Shown here: piece by piece, positions 43,098 through 53,300 of the stretch | Position numbering within the stretch: the first letter of the stretch is position 1 | Layout of the letters: each line of letters starts with the position of its first letter | Origin: Acidobacteriota bacterium | GTDB lineage: Bacteria; Acidobacteriota; Blastocatellia; Pyrinomonadales; Pyrinomonadaceae | Assembly: GCA_016713675.1 (NCBI GenBank) | Contig: JADJOS010000004.1 | Coordinates: forward strand, 310,001-374,000 | Reading direction: 5' to 3' | DNA length: 64,000 nucleotides | Notes under the pieces: generated by a model | Database searches by the model: none | The model's input: the letters and a program-made list of their open reading frames with translations, nothing else | What the model was told of the DNA's origin: nothing | Program-made: the position numbers and the translations under genes

Positions 43098-43487
43098 ATG
43101 AGTTCGATCGTACTTTTTGACGGCGTATGTAATTTTTGCAACGGTGCCGTCAATTTTATTATCAAGCATGATCACGAAAAGCAATTCAAATTCGCGCCGC
43201 TGCAATCCGAAATAGGGATCGAACTGCGAAACAAATACGGCTTCGGCGATGATGTAGATTCAATAATACTGATCGAGGGCGATAAGACGTTCACTCACTC
43301 GACCGCAGGCCTGAGGGTCGCCAAGACGCTCGGCGGAATCTGGTCGCTCGGTTACGCATTTATCATCGTCCCGGCGTTCATCCGCGATTGGGCTTATCGT
43401 GTCTTCGCTCGCAATCGATACAAACTCTTCGGTCGCCAGGACGCTTGCATGCTCCCAACGCCCGAGATTAGAGAGAGATTTTTATAA
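43098..43487 (+). CDS. Thiol-disulfide oxidoreductase DCC family protein
   Basis: Protein of 129 residues with the DCC signature FDGVCNFCNGAVNFII at the start (CxxC pair in a thioredoxin-like fold) and a hydrophobic C-terminal helix (YAFIIVPAFIRDWAYRVFA). The family is named for DxxCxxC and has an unknown redox role. It is the first gene of a run with DUF427 and mutS2 on the plus strand. The gaps are 12 bases and then an overlap, so they form an operon. Confidence 0.88.
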   Translation: MSSIVLFDGVCNFCNGAVNFIIKHDHEKQFKFAPLQSEIGIELRNKYGFGDDVDSIILIEGDKTFTHSTAGLRVAKTLGGIWSLGYAFIIVPAFIRDWAYRVFARNRYKLFGRQDACMLPTPEIRERFL

Positions 43488-43499
43488 CAAGGGGTATTT

Positions 43500-43778
43500 A
43501 TGAAAGCGACATGGAACGGCGAAACCATCGCCGAAAGCAGCGAAACAGTAGTCGTCGAAGGAAACCACTACTTCCCCGCGGTCTGCATTAACAAAGCCCA
43601 TTTCAAACCGTCCGAAACGCACACGGTCTGCGGCTGGAAGGGTACGGCAAGCTATTACGACATCGTAGTAAACGGCGAAACAAACAAAGACGCCGCGTGG
43701 TATTACCCCGAAACGAAGTCCGATGCCAAGAACATCGAGGGATACGTCGCCTTCTGGAAAGGTGTGGAAATCAAGTGA
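43500..43778 (+). CDS. DUF427-domain protein
   Basis: Compact protein of 92 residues with the DUF427 pattern: KATWNGETIAES near the start, FPAVCINKAHFKPSETHTVCGWKG in the centre, and NIEGYVAFWKGVEI at the end. The family is widespread, with an unknown role, and folds as a beta barrel. The stop overlaps the GTG start of mutS2 (GTGA), which implies translational coupling. Confidence 0.9.
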   Translation: MKATWNGETIAESSETVVVEGNHYFPAVCINKAHFKPSETHTVCGWKGTASYYDIVVNGETNKDAAWYYPETKSDAKNIEGYVAFWKGVEIK

Positions 43779-46234
43779 GTTTTTCACTAGAAATATTGGA
43801 ATTTACCAAGCTTCTCGACCTCGTCGCGGCTCACGCCAGAACGCCGATGGGACGCGACCGCGCCCTTGACCTGCTCCCGTTTGAGAGCCGCCACGAACTC
43901 GACCGTTCGCTCGCCGCGATCACCGAAACGATCGCTCTTAATGAAGAGAAGCAGGTAACGTGGTCGTTCAGCGGCCTCGACGATCCATCTAACGCCGTCG
44001 CGATCCTAAAGATCAAGAATGCCGCCCTCGAGCCGAACACAATGCTCGAGATCTCACGAGTCTGCACTCAGGCATTGTTTGCACGCTCGTCGATCCAACC
44101 TGAGAAAGATCTCGCTCCGGTCCTCTGGCAAACGGTCGAGAATATTCCGCCTTCGCTCCTCGGCGTGATCGATCAGGTGAACAGGAAACTACTTCCCGGC
44201 GGCGAGATCGATGATTCTGCTTCGCCCGAACTCGCGAAGATCCGCCGCGAGATCAGCAGCCAAAAATCCCGCCTGACGAAATCGCTCGAATCCGCGATGC
44301 GTGCCGCCGGAACGGCCATTCAGGACGAGATCGTCACGGTGCGCAACGACAGGTTCGTCATTCCGGTCAAGACCGATTTTCGAGGCAAGGTTGTAGGCGT
44401 CGCCCACGGATTTTCGTCTTCGGGCTCGACCGTCTTCGTCGAACCGCTCGAAGCCATCGAAGCCAATAACGAGATCCAAAACTTGAAAGGCAAAGAAGAA
44501 CGCGAGGTCGCACGGATCCTCTTCGCCCTCACCGAATCGCTCCGCGAGCAGCTGCCCGCTGTCGAAGCAGCAGTAAATGCCGTCGCCGAGTTGGACCTCA
44601 TCAAGGCCAAAGTCGAATTCGCCCGGAAATTCCGTGCCGTCGTTCCCGAAATATCCGACGACGAAACCATAGATCTCGTCGACGCCCGACATCCACTCCT
44701 CGAAGATACCCTTCGATCGGCGTCACAAAAGGCGGAAAGACGACCGATAGGGAGTGTGTCGTCCACCACGAATGACGAACAACGAACAACGAACGAAATA
44801 ATCCCAAGCTCATTTACATTAACTGACCAAAACGCCGTCATGATCATCTCCGGTGCCAACGCCGGCGGCAAAACGGTCGTGCTGAAGACCGCCGGCCTGC
44901 TTAGCCTGATGGCCATCTCAGGCCTGCCCGTTCCGGCGAAAGAGGCGAAGATACCCTTTTATCGATCGATCCTCGCCGACATCGGCGATCATCAATCACT
45001 GAGTGCGAATCTTTCGACATTCTCGTCGCACATGTCGAATATTGCCAGCATGATCCGCGAATGCCTCCCGCCGTCGCTCGTTCTGCTCGACGAAGCCGGA
45101 ACCGGTACCGACCCTGAAGAAGGTTCGGCTCTTGGAGTCGCGATCGTCGATCATTTCCGCAGAAAAGGCGCGCAGGTCATCGCTTCGACCCATTATCGCG
45201 GCCTGAAAATGTACGCCGCCAACGACCCGAGTATCATCAACGCGTCGGTCGAATTTGATGAAAAAACGCTTCAGCCCACGTACAAATTGCTCCTCGGCCT
45301 CGCCGGTGCATCAAGCGGCATCGAGATTGCCAGACGATTCGGAATCGATAAAACGGTTATTGATGTAGCTCGCCAGAACCTCGACGTATCAGCACAAGAA
45401 GCGGAAAATTACCTAAAGAAGCTCCAAACTGAGACCAAGATCGCCACAGACCTCCGCATCGCCCTCGAAGAAGAACGCGAAGCAGTCGCCATGAAATACG
45501 CCGGCCTCGAAGTCGAAGCCGTCAAAAAAGAAAAGGCCCGACAAAAAGAATTCGAAGGCGAACTAGCCAACGCCATCGACGAATTCGACCGCCAATCCAG
45601 GGCCTTCATAAAAACCATCGAGGACAAAGCCCTTCGCAACCGCCTCGACAAAGAGCGCATGACCCGCAAGGCCGAACTAAACCGTGCGGTGATGTCTAAA
45701 GTCCAAGGTCCTAAATCCAAGATCATCGGTAATTCCGGTTCCCCTCCTTACCAAGGAGGGGTGGCAGCCGCTTCGGCTGACGGGGTGGTTCTCTCCGTCG
45801 GCTCAAGAGTAATTACGAGTTTCGGAAACGTCGGCACAATCGAAAAACTCGACAAAGAAGTCGCCGAAGTCCTCGTCGGCAATCTCCGCCTGAGAGAGAA
45901 ACTCGTCGACCTTCAGTTCGCAGCGGAAGGGCCCAAGGACCAAAAACCAAAGACTAGAGCCCAGATGATCAACATCGACGGCGGCGACGCCCCGGCCGAA
46001 CTCAACCTCATCGGCAAAACCACCGCCGACGCCGAATACGAGATCGACCGCTTCCTCGACGAGGCGTACATGTCCAGCGTCCCCAGAGTCCGAATCATCC
46101 ACGGCTTCGGCACTGGAGCACTTAAGAACTACGTTCACCACTTTCTTAAAGGCCATCCGCACGTCGAAAAGTATGGCTTCGCCCCATCCGACCAGGGCGG
46201 AAATGGAGCCACGATCGCGGAGTTGAAACTATGA
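43775..46234 (+). CDS. mutS2: Endonuclease MutS2
   Basis: DNA-structure-binding ATPase of 819 residues involved in suppressing recombination. GTG 43775 overlaps the DUF427 stop. The MutS core has Walker A SGANAGGKTVV and Walker B LVLLDEAGTGTDPEEGSALG. A long coiled coil (ETKIATDLRIALEEEREA region) precedes a KOW-like part and a C-terminal Smr nuclease domain with HGFGTG. The usual DLHG of Smr is replaced by LNLIG, so nuclease activity is uncertain. The linker before the KOW/Smr part is enlarged by three repeat-derived insertions (45694-45721, 45739-45792, 45929-45962), and a further periodic tract lies at 44769-44799. Confidence 0.93.
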   Translation: MSFSLEILEFTKLLDLVAAHARTPMGRDRALDLLPFESRHELDRSLAAITETIALNEEKQVTWSFSGLDDPSNAVAILKIKNAALEPNTMLEISRVCTQALFARSSIQPEKDLAPVLWQTVENIPPSLLGVIDQVNRKLLPGGEIDDSASPELAKIRREISSQKSRLTKSLESAMRAAGTAIQDEIVTVRNDRFVIPVKTDFRGKVVGVAHGFSSSGSTVFVEPLEAIEANNEIQNLKGKEEREVARILFALTESLREQLPAVEAAVNAVAELDLIKAKVEFARKFRAVVPEISDDETIDLVDARHPLLEDTLRSASQKAERRPIGSVSSTTNDEQRTTNEIIPSSFTLTDQNAVMIISGANAGGKTVVLKTAGLLSLMAISGLPVPAKEAKIPFYRSILADIGDHQSLSANLSTFSSHMSNIASMIRECLPPSLVLLDEAGTGTDPEEGSALGVAIVDHFRRKGAQVIASTHYRGLKMYAANDPSIINASVEFDEKTLQPTYKLLLGLAGASSGIEIARRFGIDKTVIDVARQNLDVSAQEAENYLKKLQTETKIATDLRIALEEEREAVAMKYAGLEVEAVKKEKARQKEFEGELANAIDEFDRQSRAFIKTIEDKALRNRLDKERMTRKAELNRAVMSKVQGPKSKIIGNSGSPPYQGGVAAASADGVVLSVGSRVITSFGNVGTIEKLDKEVAEVLVGNLRLREKLVDLQFAAEGPKDQKPKTRAQMINIDGGDAPAELNLIGKTTADAEYEIDRFLDEAYMSSVPRVRIIHGFGTGALKNYVHHFLKGHPHVEKYGFAPSDQGGNGATIAELKL
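44769..44799 (+). repeat. CGAACAA periodic tract inside mutS2
   Basis: CGAA recurs about every 8 bases (CGAATGA CGAACAA CGAACAA CGAACGA) and is read as TNDEQRTTNE just before the Walker A region. It looks like a simple-repeat insertion tolerated in a loop. Confidence 0.65.
45694..45721 (+). repeat. GTCCAAG-type periodic tract inside mutS2
   Basis: GTCTAAA-GTCCAAG-GTCCTAAA-TCCAAG is a simple 7-8-base pattern translated as KVQGPKSK. A similar pattern in the opposite sense occurs at 45929-45962. Confidence 0.65.
45739..45792 (+). repeat. Palindromic repeat copy 3, in frame inside mutS2
   Basis: CCCCTCCTTACCAAGGAGGGG core, GTGGCAG, short arm GCCGCTTCGGC, then CTGACGGGGTGGTTCT. The core and tail match copy 1 (1465-1530) base for base at nearly all positions. 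It is read as SPPYQGGVAAASADGVVL. Confidence 0.9.
45929..45962 (+). repeat. Periodic tract inside mutS2, inverse sense
   Basis: GGCCCAAGGACCAAAAACC-AAAGACTAGAG resembles the reverse of the tract at 45694-45721 and is read as GPKDQKPKTR. Confidence 0.5.
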
Positions 46235-46464
46235 ACAATTTCCGTTGGAATTTCCGACAGTATGTGGATATTTATGCAATAGTGTGCTATCCTTGCAACA
46301 GTCAGTCTCTGGACGCCGGACAAGGAGCCCGTCTATCAGGTCGAAATTGAGAGGAGTCGTTAGCCGAAATTATATTGTAGATCTTTTTTTGCAAAAGTCG
46401 CGTTTCAGGCGGTAAATGTGACTGCAACATCATTATTTACAGTAGTTACGGCGTTCCATCGACT

Positions 46465-46503
46465 GCGGGACAAAAGCGGGACAAGAGCGGGACAGACGGG
46501 ACA
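46465..46503 (+). repeat. GCGGGACA array upstream of dnaG
   Basis: Three exact GCGGGACA octamers start at 46465, 46476 and 46487, exactly 11 bases apart. A fourth, ACGGGACA, starts at 46496. They lie 60-100 bases before the dnaG ATG, in the place of an operator or helical-phased binding array. The rest of the gap from 46235 shows no gene. Confidence 0.8.
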
Positions 46504-46564
46504 ACAAGAATTGGATATTTCTGGATAACGTCATTGTTTGCATAGGCTTAACGCCCTAAACTAA

Positions 46565-48418
46565 ATGCTATACGACCAATACTTCATTGACGACCTGAAA
46601 AACCGTGCAGACATTGTTCGGATAATACAACCGTATGCGCAGGATCTGAAGAAGAAGGGTGCGAATTGGATGGCGTGTTGTCCGTTTCATCAGGAAAAAA
46701 CGCCCTCGTTTTCGGTGAATCCGTCGAAGGGTTTTTACAAGTGTTTCGGTTGCGGCAAGGGTGGGAGCGTTTACAATTTTGTGATGGAGATCGAGGGATT
46801 GAACTTCCCCGAAGCGATCAAACGCGTCGCCGAAATGTCCGGCGTAATGCTGCCCGAACCAGTGGATGACAAAGCCTACGAACAAGGCAAAAAGAAACGC
46901 GACGAGAAAAAGCAGCTTGCGGACCAGATAATCGAACTGAACCAGATCGCTCTCGAATTCTGGGAAAACGAACTGCAAGGCAAAGATAAAAAGGCGATCG
47001 CGGCGAGAAAGTATCTTGAAGAACGAGGCATTTCCGAAGAGACGCAAAAAGCGTTTCGCATCGGATATTCGCCCGACAGTTGGGACGGTCTACTAAGCGT
47101 TCTGCGTGATTTCGGAACCGACGAAAAGGTCATCGAACAGTCCGGCCTTATCTCCGTAAACGAAGAGAAAGAAAGGGTCTTCGACAAATTTCGCGGGCGG
47201 ATCATGTTCCCCGTTCTCGATGTCAACGGCAAACCGGTCGCGTTCGGTGCGAGGTCGCTAAACCCGGACGACCAGCCAAAATATCTCAATTCACCCGAGA
47301 CCGCGGCATACACCAAAGGCCAAAATCTCTACGGACTTTTTCAGGCGAAAGAGGATATTCGCAAGAAGAAATTTGCGATCCTCGTTGAGGGCTATCTCGA
47401 CCTTATCGCCTTATATCAGTTTGGAGTGACTAACGTCGCCGCCAGCCTAGGCACAGCGTTTACGCCTGAGCAATCAAAGCTGTTGAGCAGATTCACAAAG
47501 AAAATTGTCATCAATTACGATGGCGATTCGGCGGGCATTAAAGCAGCACGACGAGCGATCGAGCATCTTTTGCCGCAAGATTTTGATGTCAAGGTTCTCG
47601 TGCTGCCCGAAGGCAAAGACCCGGACGATTTCATCCGAGAAAACGGGGTCGACGTTTACAACGAGCGCCGCGGAAAGGCCGCTCCGTTCCTTCGTTTTGC
47701 CCTCGACGCGTCCGTAAAAGACCGCAATCTTAACAACGCCAAGCAAAAAGCCGAAGCGATCGAGGAGTTTTTGCCGGTGATCTCAGCTATCGGCAACGCC
47801 GTTCAACGCCGCGAGAGCTTCGACCAGGCGATGACGTATTTCCAGATCGAGGATGCCGCCCTAAAACGCGAACTCTGGGGCACGCTCAAGAGCGGTGCGT
47901 ATCACGACACGCAAAATATCACCCAGCGAGTCTCGCGTGCCGCCCGTGCCAAGATAACCATTGCCGAACGCCACTTGCTCGAACTGCTGGTTTTCGACCG
48001 CGAGCTTCGCGACCTGATCTTGCCTCAGATCGAGCCGAGCGATTACGAAAACCTTTCGACCGCTGAGATCTTTGCCGCCTTTGTCGGGATACACAATGCC
48101 AAAAAAGAGATCGATCAGGAATCGCTCCTCGAGCACATCGGCGACGACGAGAACGCCGTCGACCTCGGCCAGGTCCTGCTCGCCGGCAAACCTCGCCGCG
48201 AATGTGAAGACGCTATCGATGCAGTTCTTCACGATGCTGAAAATTGTGTTTTCAGCCTCCGCAACATGGCGATCACGAATCGAATTATTGAGATCAGCCG
48301 CGATGCGACCATCGCCGAGCAGTCAAATGACGCGACGAGATTCAATCAGCTCACGTTCGAACAGCTCGAACTTGAAAAAATACGTCGTGATTTGCAGCGT
48401 AGGATCAGTGAAATGTGA
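46565..48418 (+). CDS. dnaG: DNA primase DnaG
   Basis: Replication primase of 617 residues that makes RNA primers for DNA polymerase. The zinc finger has C39, H42, C60 and C63 (CCPFHQEKTPSF to CFGCG). The TOPRIM core follows (AILVEGYLDLIALYQFG and NYDGDSAG). The C-terminal part binds the replicative helicase. ATG 46565 has no strong Shine-Dalgarno. rpoD follows after 119 bases, so dnaG-rpoD here is the core of the macromolecular synthesis operon; rpsU is absent. The GCGGGACA array lies upstream. Confidence 0.97.
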   Translation: MLYDQYFIDDLKNRADIVRIIQPYAQDLKKKGANWMACCPFHQEKTPSFSVNPSKGFYKCFGCGKGGSVYNFVMEIEGLNFPEAIKRVAEMSGVMLPEPVDDKAYEQGKKKRDEKKQLADQIIELNQIALEFWENELQGKDKKAIAARKYLEERGISEETQKAFRIGYSPDSWDGLLSVLRDFGTDEKVIEQSGLISVNEEKERVFDKFRGRIMFPVLDVNGKPVAFGARSLNPDDQPKYLNSPETAAYTKGQNLYGLFQAKEDIRKKKFAILVEGYLDLIALYQFGVTNVAASLGTAFTPEQSKLLSRFTKKIVINYDGDSAGIKAARRAIEHLLPQDFDVKVLVLPEGKDPDDFIRENGVDVYNERRGKAAPFLRFALDASVKDRNLNNAKQKAEAIEEFLPVISAIGNAVQRRESFDQAMTYFQIEDAALKRELWGTLKSGAYHDTQNITQRVSRAARAKITIAERHLLELLVFDRELRDLILPQIEPSDYENLSTAEIFAAFVGIHNAKKEIDQESLLEHIGDDENAVDLGQVLLAGKPRRECEDAIDAVLHDAENCVFSLRNMAITNRIIEISRDATIAEQSNDATRFNQLTFEQLELEKIRRDLQRRISEM

Positions 48419-48537
48419 TATACTTTCGTTTTTTAAACCCGCCGGGGAACGCGAAACATTTCCCACGCGATCGGCGTTTATAACTATATAGCGAACAACG
48501 ATTTACGCACCGCTTTAATCCAAAAGATTTACTGAAT

Positions 48538-50271
48538 ATGGCTGATTACGACGAAAAAGAAGACTTGATGGATCGCTTGGTTGCCCTCGGCAAGCGAAAG
48601 AAATTTTTGAGCCTCGATGAACTTCATCGACAGATCCCTGAAAACATGATGTCGGCCGACGACCTCGAAGATGTTCTGGAACGCCTCGAGGGTGCCAACA
48701 TCTCGGTGGCCGAGACCGACGCTCAGCTACTCGAACGAGCCTCGACGATCGTCCTCGACGATGACGAAGAGGAAGAAGCTGTCGAAGAAGACGATATCGA
48801 TCTCGACCTCTCGGCCGGTGCCTTAGACAAATCGAACGATCCCGTTCGGCTTTATCTCCGCGAAATGGGCATCGTTCCTTTGCTGAACCGCGAAGGCGAG
48901 GTCGTCATCGCAAAACGCATTGAGCGCGGACAGATCAAAACGCACAAAGCGATCTCACGTTCGCCAATTGCGGTCGAGCGCCTACTCAAGATCGGTGACG
49001 ATCTCGCCGCCGGCAAAGCCAGCATTCGTGAGACCGTAGTTTTCTCTGAGCAAGCCGATATTTCGGTCGAGGAAGATAAGGCCGAAGAGTACATGCGTTG
49101 GACGCTTGAGGGAATTGGCAATATTCGCCAGAACTTTCAGGTCGCCCTCAAGACATGGGTCAACCTGATCGCTGAGCAAAAAAAGGTCGGTGACAAAAAG
49201 ACCAAAAAGCTGCTTAATCTGCGTCGCCAGACCGCTCGTCTACGGCTCGACATCGCTCAAGAGATAAAACATCTCAAGCTGACAGAGCGTGCGATGCAAG
49301 TGCTGATCTCGTCGATCCGTAAGGTTGTCGAAGATATCCGCAAATATGAGCGGATCATCGCAAGATCGGAAGAAAAGCTTGAAAAGAAACCTGCTACGGC
49401 ACAGAAGAAAGAACTTCTTGCCACGATCGAGGATGCCCGTTCGATTTTGACCGCGATCGAAGAGAAATACCACTTGCCGATCGTTGAGATCAAACGATCG
49501 TTCAAGATCATTAGCGTCGGCGAGTTCGACACAAACAAAGCGAAACGAGAACTTGTCGAAGCCAATCTCCGTCTAGTCGTTTCGATCGCTAAGAAATACA
49601 CTAACCGCGGGCTTCAGTTCCTTGATCTCATTCAGGAAGGAAACATTGGTTTGATGAAGGCAGTCGATAAATTCGAATGGCGTCGCGGATATAAGTTCTC
49701 GACCTACGCAACATGGTGGATCCGTCAGGCCATCACGCGTGCCATCGCTGACCAGGCCCGCACGATCCGAATTCCGGTTCACATGATCGAGACGATCAAC
49801 AAGCTTATTCGCACTTCGCGTCTGCTGGTACAGGAACTTGGCCGCGAACCAACGAGTGAAGAGATCGCAAAACGCATGGATATTCCGGTCTCAAAGGTAC
49901 GCAAGGTCCTGAAAATTGCCCAGGAACCGATCTCGCTTGAAACACCTATCGGCGAAGAGGAAGATTCGCATCTCGGCGATTTTATCGAGGACCGCTCGAT
50001 ACTGAATCCGGCTGAGTCCGTGACCTTCTCTAATCTGCGTGAGATCACCGACGAGGTTCTCGCTACACTCACACCGCGTGAGGAAAAGGTCATCAAGATG
50101 CGTTTCGGCCTTGGAAATACGGATTCGGAACACACGCTAGAAGAGGTCGGCCAGCACTTTGCGGTCACACGCGAACGAATTCGTCAGATCGAGGCCAAGG
50201 CTCTGCGAAAGCTCCGACATCCGTCGCGGTCGCGACGGTTGAAGGCCTTTCTCGAAGGGAAACAGTCATAA
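48538..50271 (+). CDS. rpoD: RNA polymerase primary sigma factor (sigma-70)
   Basis: Housekeeping sigma factor of 577 residues. Region 1.1 with the acidic run DDDEEEEAVEEDDIDLDL is followed by region 1.2 (NDPVRLYLREMG) and a nonconserved insert. Region 2 is complete (RLVVSIAKKYTNRGLQFLDLIQEGNIG and YKFSTYATWWIRQAITRA). Region 3 is present, and region 4 has the helix-turn-helix ALEEVGQHFAVTRERIRQIEAKALRKLR-like stretch at the end. It follows dnaG in the classical order. A perfect terminator lies just after it. Confidence 0.98.
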   Translation: MADYDEKEDLMDRLVALGKRKKFLSLDELHRQIPENMMSADDLEDVLERLEGANISVAETDAQLLERASTIVLDDDEEEEAVEEDDIDLDLSAGALDKSNDPVRLYLREMGIVPLLNREGEVVIAKRIERGQIKTHKAISRSPIAVERLLKIGDDLAAGKASIRETVVFSEQADISVEEDKAEEYMRWTLEGIGNIRQNFQVALKTWVNLIAEQKKVGDKKTKKLLNLRRQTARLRLDIAQEIKHLKLTERAMQVLISSIRKVVEDIRKYERIIARSEEKLEKKPATAQKKELLATIEDARSILTAIEEKYHLPIVEIKRSFKIISVGEFDTNKAKRELVEANLRLVVSIAKKYTNRGLQFLDLIQEGNIGLMKAVDKFEWRRGYKFSTYATWWIRQAITRAIADQARTIRIPVHMIETINKLIRTSRLLVQELGREPTSEEIAKRMDIPVSKVRKVLKIAQEPISLETPIGEEEDSHLGDFIEDRSILNPAESVTFSNLREITDEVLATLTPREEKVIKMRFGLGNTDSEHTLEEVGQHFAVTRERIRQIEAKALRKLRHPSRSRRLKAFLEGKQS

Positions 50272-50279
50272 CCAAATGT

Positions 50280-50305
50280 AAAAGCGGGCAATTGCCCGCT
50301 TTTTT
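50280..50305 (+). terminator. Intrinsic terminator of dnaG-rpoD
   Basis: AAAGCGGGC (50281-50289), AATT loop, GCCCGCTTT (50294-50302), then more T. A perfect 9-bp stem 9 bases after the rpoD stop. Confidence 0.95.
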
Positions 50306-50343
50306 CTATTTTGAATACCTGATTGCCGCATATCTCGTGTAAA

Positions 50344-53300
50344 ATGCACCTCATAATGGCAATCATTGGGACTTCATCTGTTTTCCAGTTCCACAATAAG
50401 TTTCAGTTCCTGAAGGTCGGCTTCGTTCTCATGCTCGTGACGCTATTGGTGTCGGTTGCGGCGGCAAAGCGTTTGCCCGTAAAGACGTTCACCTCCGCCG
50501 ATGGCCTCGGTAGCAGCTTTGTCGATTCGATCTACCGTGATTCGCGGGGGTTTATGTGGTTCGCCACTCGCGATGGGCTATCACGGTTCGATGGTTCGAA
50601 TTTCGTAAATTATCAGATCGGAGAGCAAGGGACGTCGCCCGGTGTCGAGAATATTTATGAAAGCCGCAACGGCACTTACTGGATTTCTACGACCGGTGGG
50701 AGTTTTCGATTCGATCCCAATTCCGTCTCGCGATCTTCAAGCGGCCCCCCAACGCTTAATGCCGAGTTTATCACTTTGGCGCGCGGCCAATTCTTGGAGG
50801 ATTCAGCCGGAAATTTCTGGCTCGGCTCAGGCAAACTGCTCCGGTATGAGGAAAGTAACGGTGTCTTTGCTTTCAGGGAATTTGACCTCCATTTGCCGCC
50901 GAGAGCAAATACCTCTTTCGTGATCGCCGACATGACCGAGGCTTCGGACGGATCACTTTGGATAAACACCAGTTGGGGAGTTGCTCGGCGGCTGCCCGAC
51001 TCGCGGGTTGTCTTCTATCCTCATGAACGAGGGATAATTAACAGTGGGAATTCGTCGACGCTTGCTGACAAGAGCGGCCGTCTCTGGCTGACGCGTCGAG
51101 GGCAGATACTGGTCATTAAACCGGAAGCGATCGAATCGATCACAGAGGCGGGCCCGGTGATCATGAGATCACTAGTTCCCAATGAGGTCGTCGCCATTGA
51201 GCCCGAAGAACACGTAATCTTGCCAAAAAAGGCCGGCGATATTTTCGAGCTCGCAAACGAAAAGTATGTAAAAGCATCGAATCAGAAGCGGCTGATGCAG
51301 ACCACTGACGGGAATATATGGCTTACGTCTGAGGACCAATTGCTCGAATTTGACGACGGCGTTTTGCACCTACACACCGAGGCCGAAGGCCTGACAAATG
51401 TAATGGGTCGTATGGAGGAGGATGCTGCCGGCAATCTATGGATCGGAGGACAGACAGGTGCTTCTCGTCTTGACCGGAGCGGTTTGGTTTCATTCGGGAT
51501 TGAAGACGGTGCCAACTCGTCGCGATTCTACGCAATTAGCGAGGACCGCGACGGATCGATCTATTTCGCCGGACGCGATTCTTATCTAAACCGGTTTGAT
51601 GGAAATAGGCTTAAAGGGCTTCGGCCGCAGGTCGGCCCAAATGTTCAGACAGTTTGGACGTCGCGGCCGCTATTGATCGCTTCGAACGGTGCTTGGTGGG
51701 TACTTACCGGTGAGAAGCTTTTTCGTTTCTCCGGTATAACAGATTTTTCTCAGCTGGCGGATCGGGTACCGACAAAGGTTTACACGACCGACGACGGTCT
51801 TAGATCTAACGGAATGTTCCAGATCTATGAGGATTCCGGCGGTGACATCTGGGTTTCGACCCGCGGGCCGACGAGCAGCGCTCACGGGCTCGCCCGACTG
51901 GCAAAAGGAGAAGACCGATTTGTAACGATCACGGAGGCTGATGGGATCAGTGAAGGTAGATCTCCGGCATCCTTTGCCGAGGATTCCTACGGAAATCTTT
52001 GGGTCGGCTTCTACGAGGGCGGAATTGCCCGATTTGACGGAGAGAGATTTATCGAATTCGGAAAAGCTGACGGTTTGCCTGCCAGCGGATTCATATCGGA
52101 CATACTCCTTGACAAGAAAGGACGGCTCTGGCTCTCATCGACCAACGCAGGCTTGCTTCGATTGATCGATCCGAGCGCTAAAACCCTGGTCTTCGATTAT
52201 TTCAATACGACGAACGGACTATCGAGCAACAATATAAGGACGATAACCGAAGACCGATTCGGCCGGATATATACAGGTACCGCGCGAGGAATTGACCGAT
52301 TTTCGCCCGAAACCGGCCTAGTTAAACACTACTCAGTAAATGACGGTTTGGCGGCGGATTTCGTCGTCGATTCGCATTGCGACAAGAACGGCCACCTGTG
52401 GTTCGCGACCAATGACGGAGTCTCCAGGCTGATACCTCAACCCGACGAAAGGGCGGTCGCTCCGCGCGTCTTTCTCGGCGGACTAAAGATCGCTGGTGTT
52501 GAACAGGCGATATCAGAGCTTGGAAATACCGCGATCGAAAAGGGCGAACTCGCTCATACTGAGAATAATCTTCAGATCGATTTCTTCGGTCTGGATTTTC
52601 GGGCGGGAGAAACGCTTCGGTATCAATACAAACTCGAAGGTGCTGACTCGGAATGGAGTTTACCAACCGAACAGCGCTCCGTTACATTTGCCCGGCTTCA
52701 GCCCGGCAATTACCGATTCCTTGTTAGGGCTTTGAACTCAAGCAACGTCGCAAGCGAGTCTCCTGCCGTCGTCACATTTAAGATCTTGCCACCCATCTGG
52801 CAGCGTTGGTGGTTTGTCGCATTAATGTTGTTGCTGGCGATCGTCATCGTCGTACTGGTATTTCGGTATCGAACTACCCGGCTTCGGGAGATCAATACTG
52901 CGTTGGCGGAGGCAAGAGATGCCGAGGAGCGGGTTCGCCGTTCCAACGAAGAACGCCTCGTCGAACTCGAAACGGTCCGATCCCGAATTGCAACAGACCT
53001 GCACGACGACATCGGTGCAAGTCTGACGCAGATTGCGATACTTAGCGAAGTGGCACAAACCCAAGCAAAGCATGGTGACAACGGTGCTCAGACACATCTT
53101 GCTCGGATCACGGATGTTTCAAACGAGTTGGTCGGCACAATGAGCGATATAGTCTGGTCGATCAATCCGTCTAAGGATCACCTGAGTGATCTTTCGCAAA
53201 GAATGCGACGTTTTGCTGCGGATATATTGGCCGCGAGATCGATGAGGTTTCACTTTCATGGAAATGATGAGGTCGCCGCAACGGTCATCAACTCCAATGT

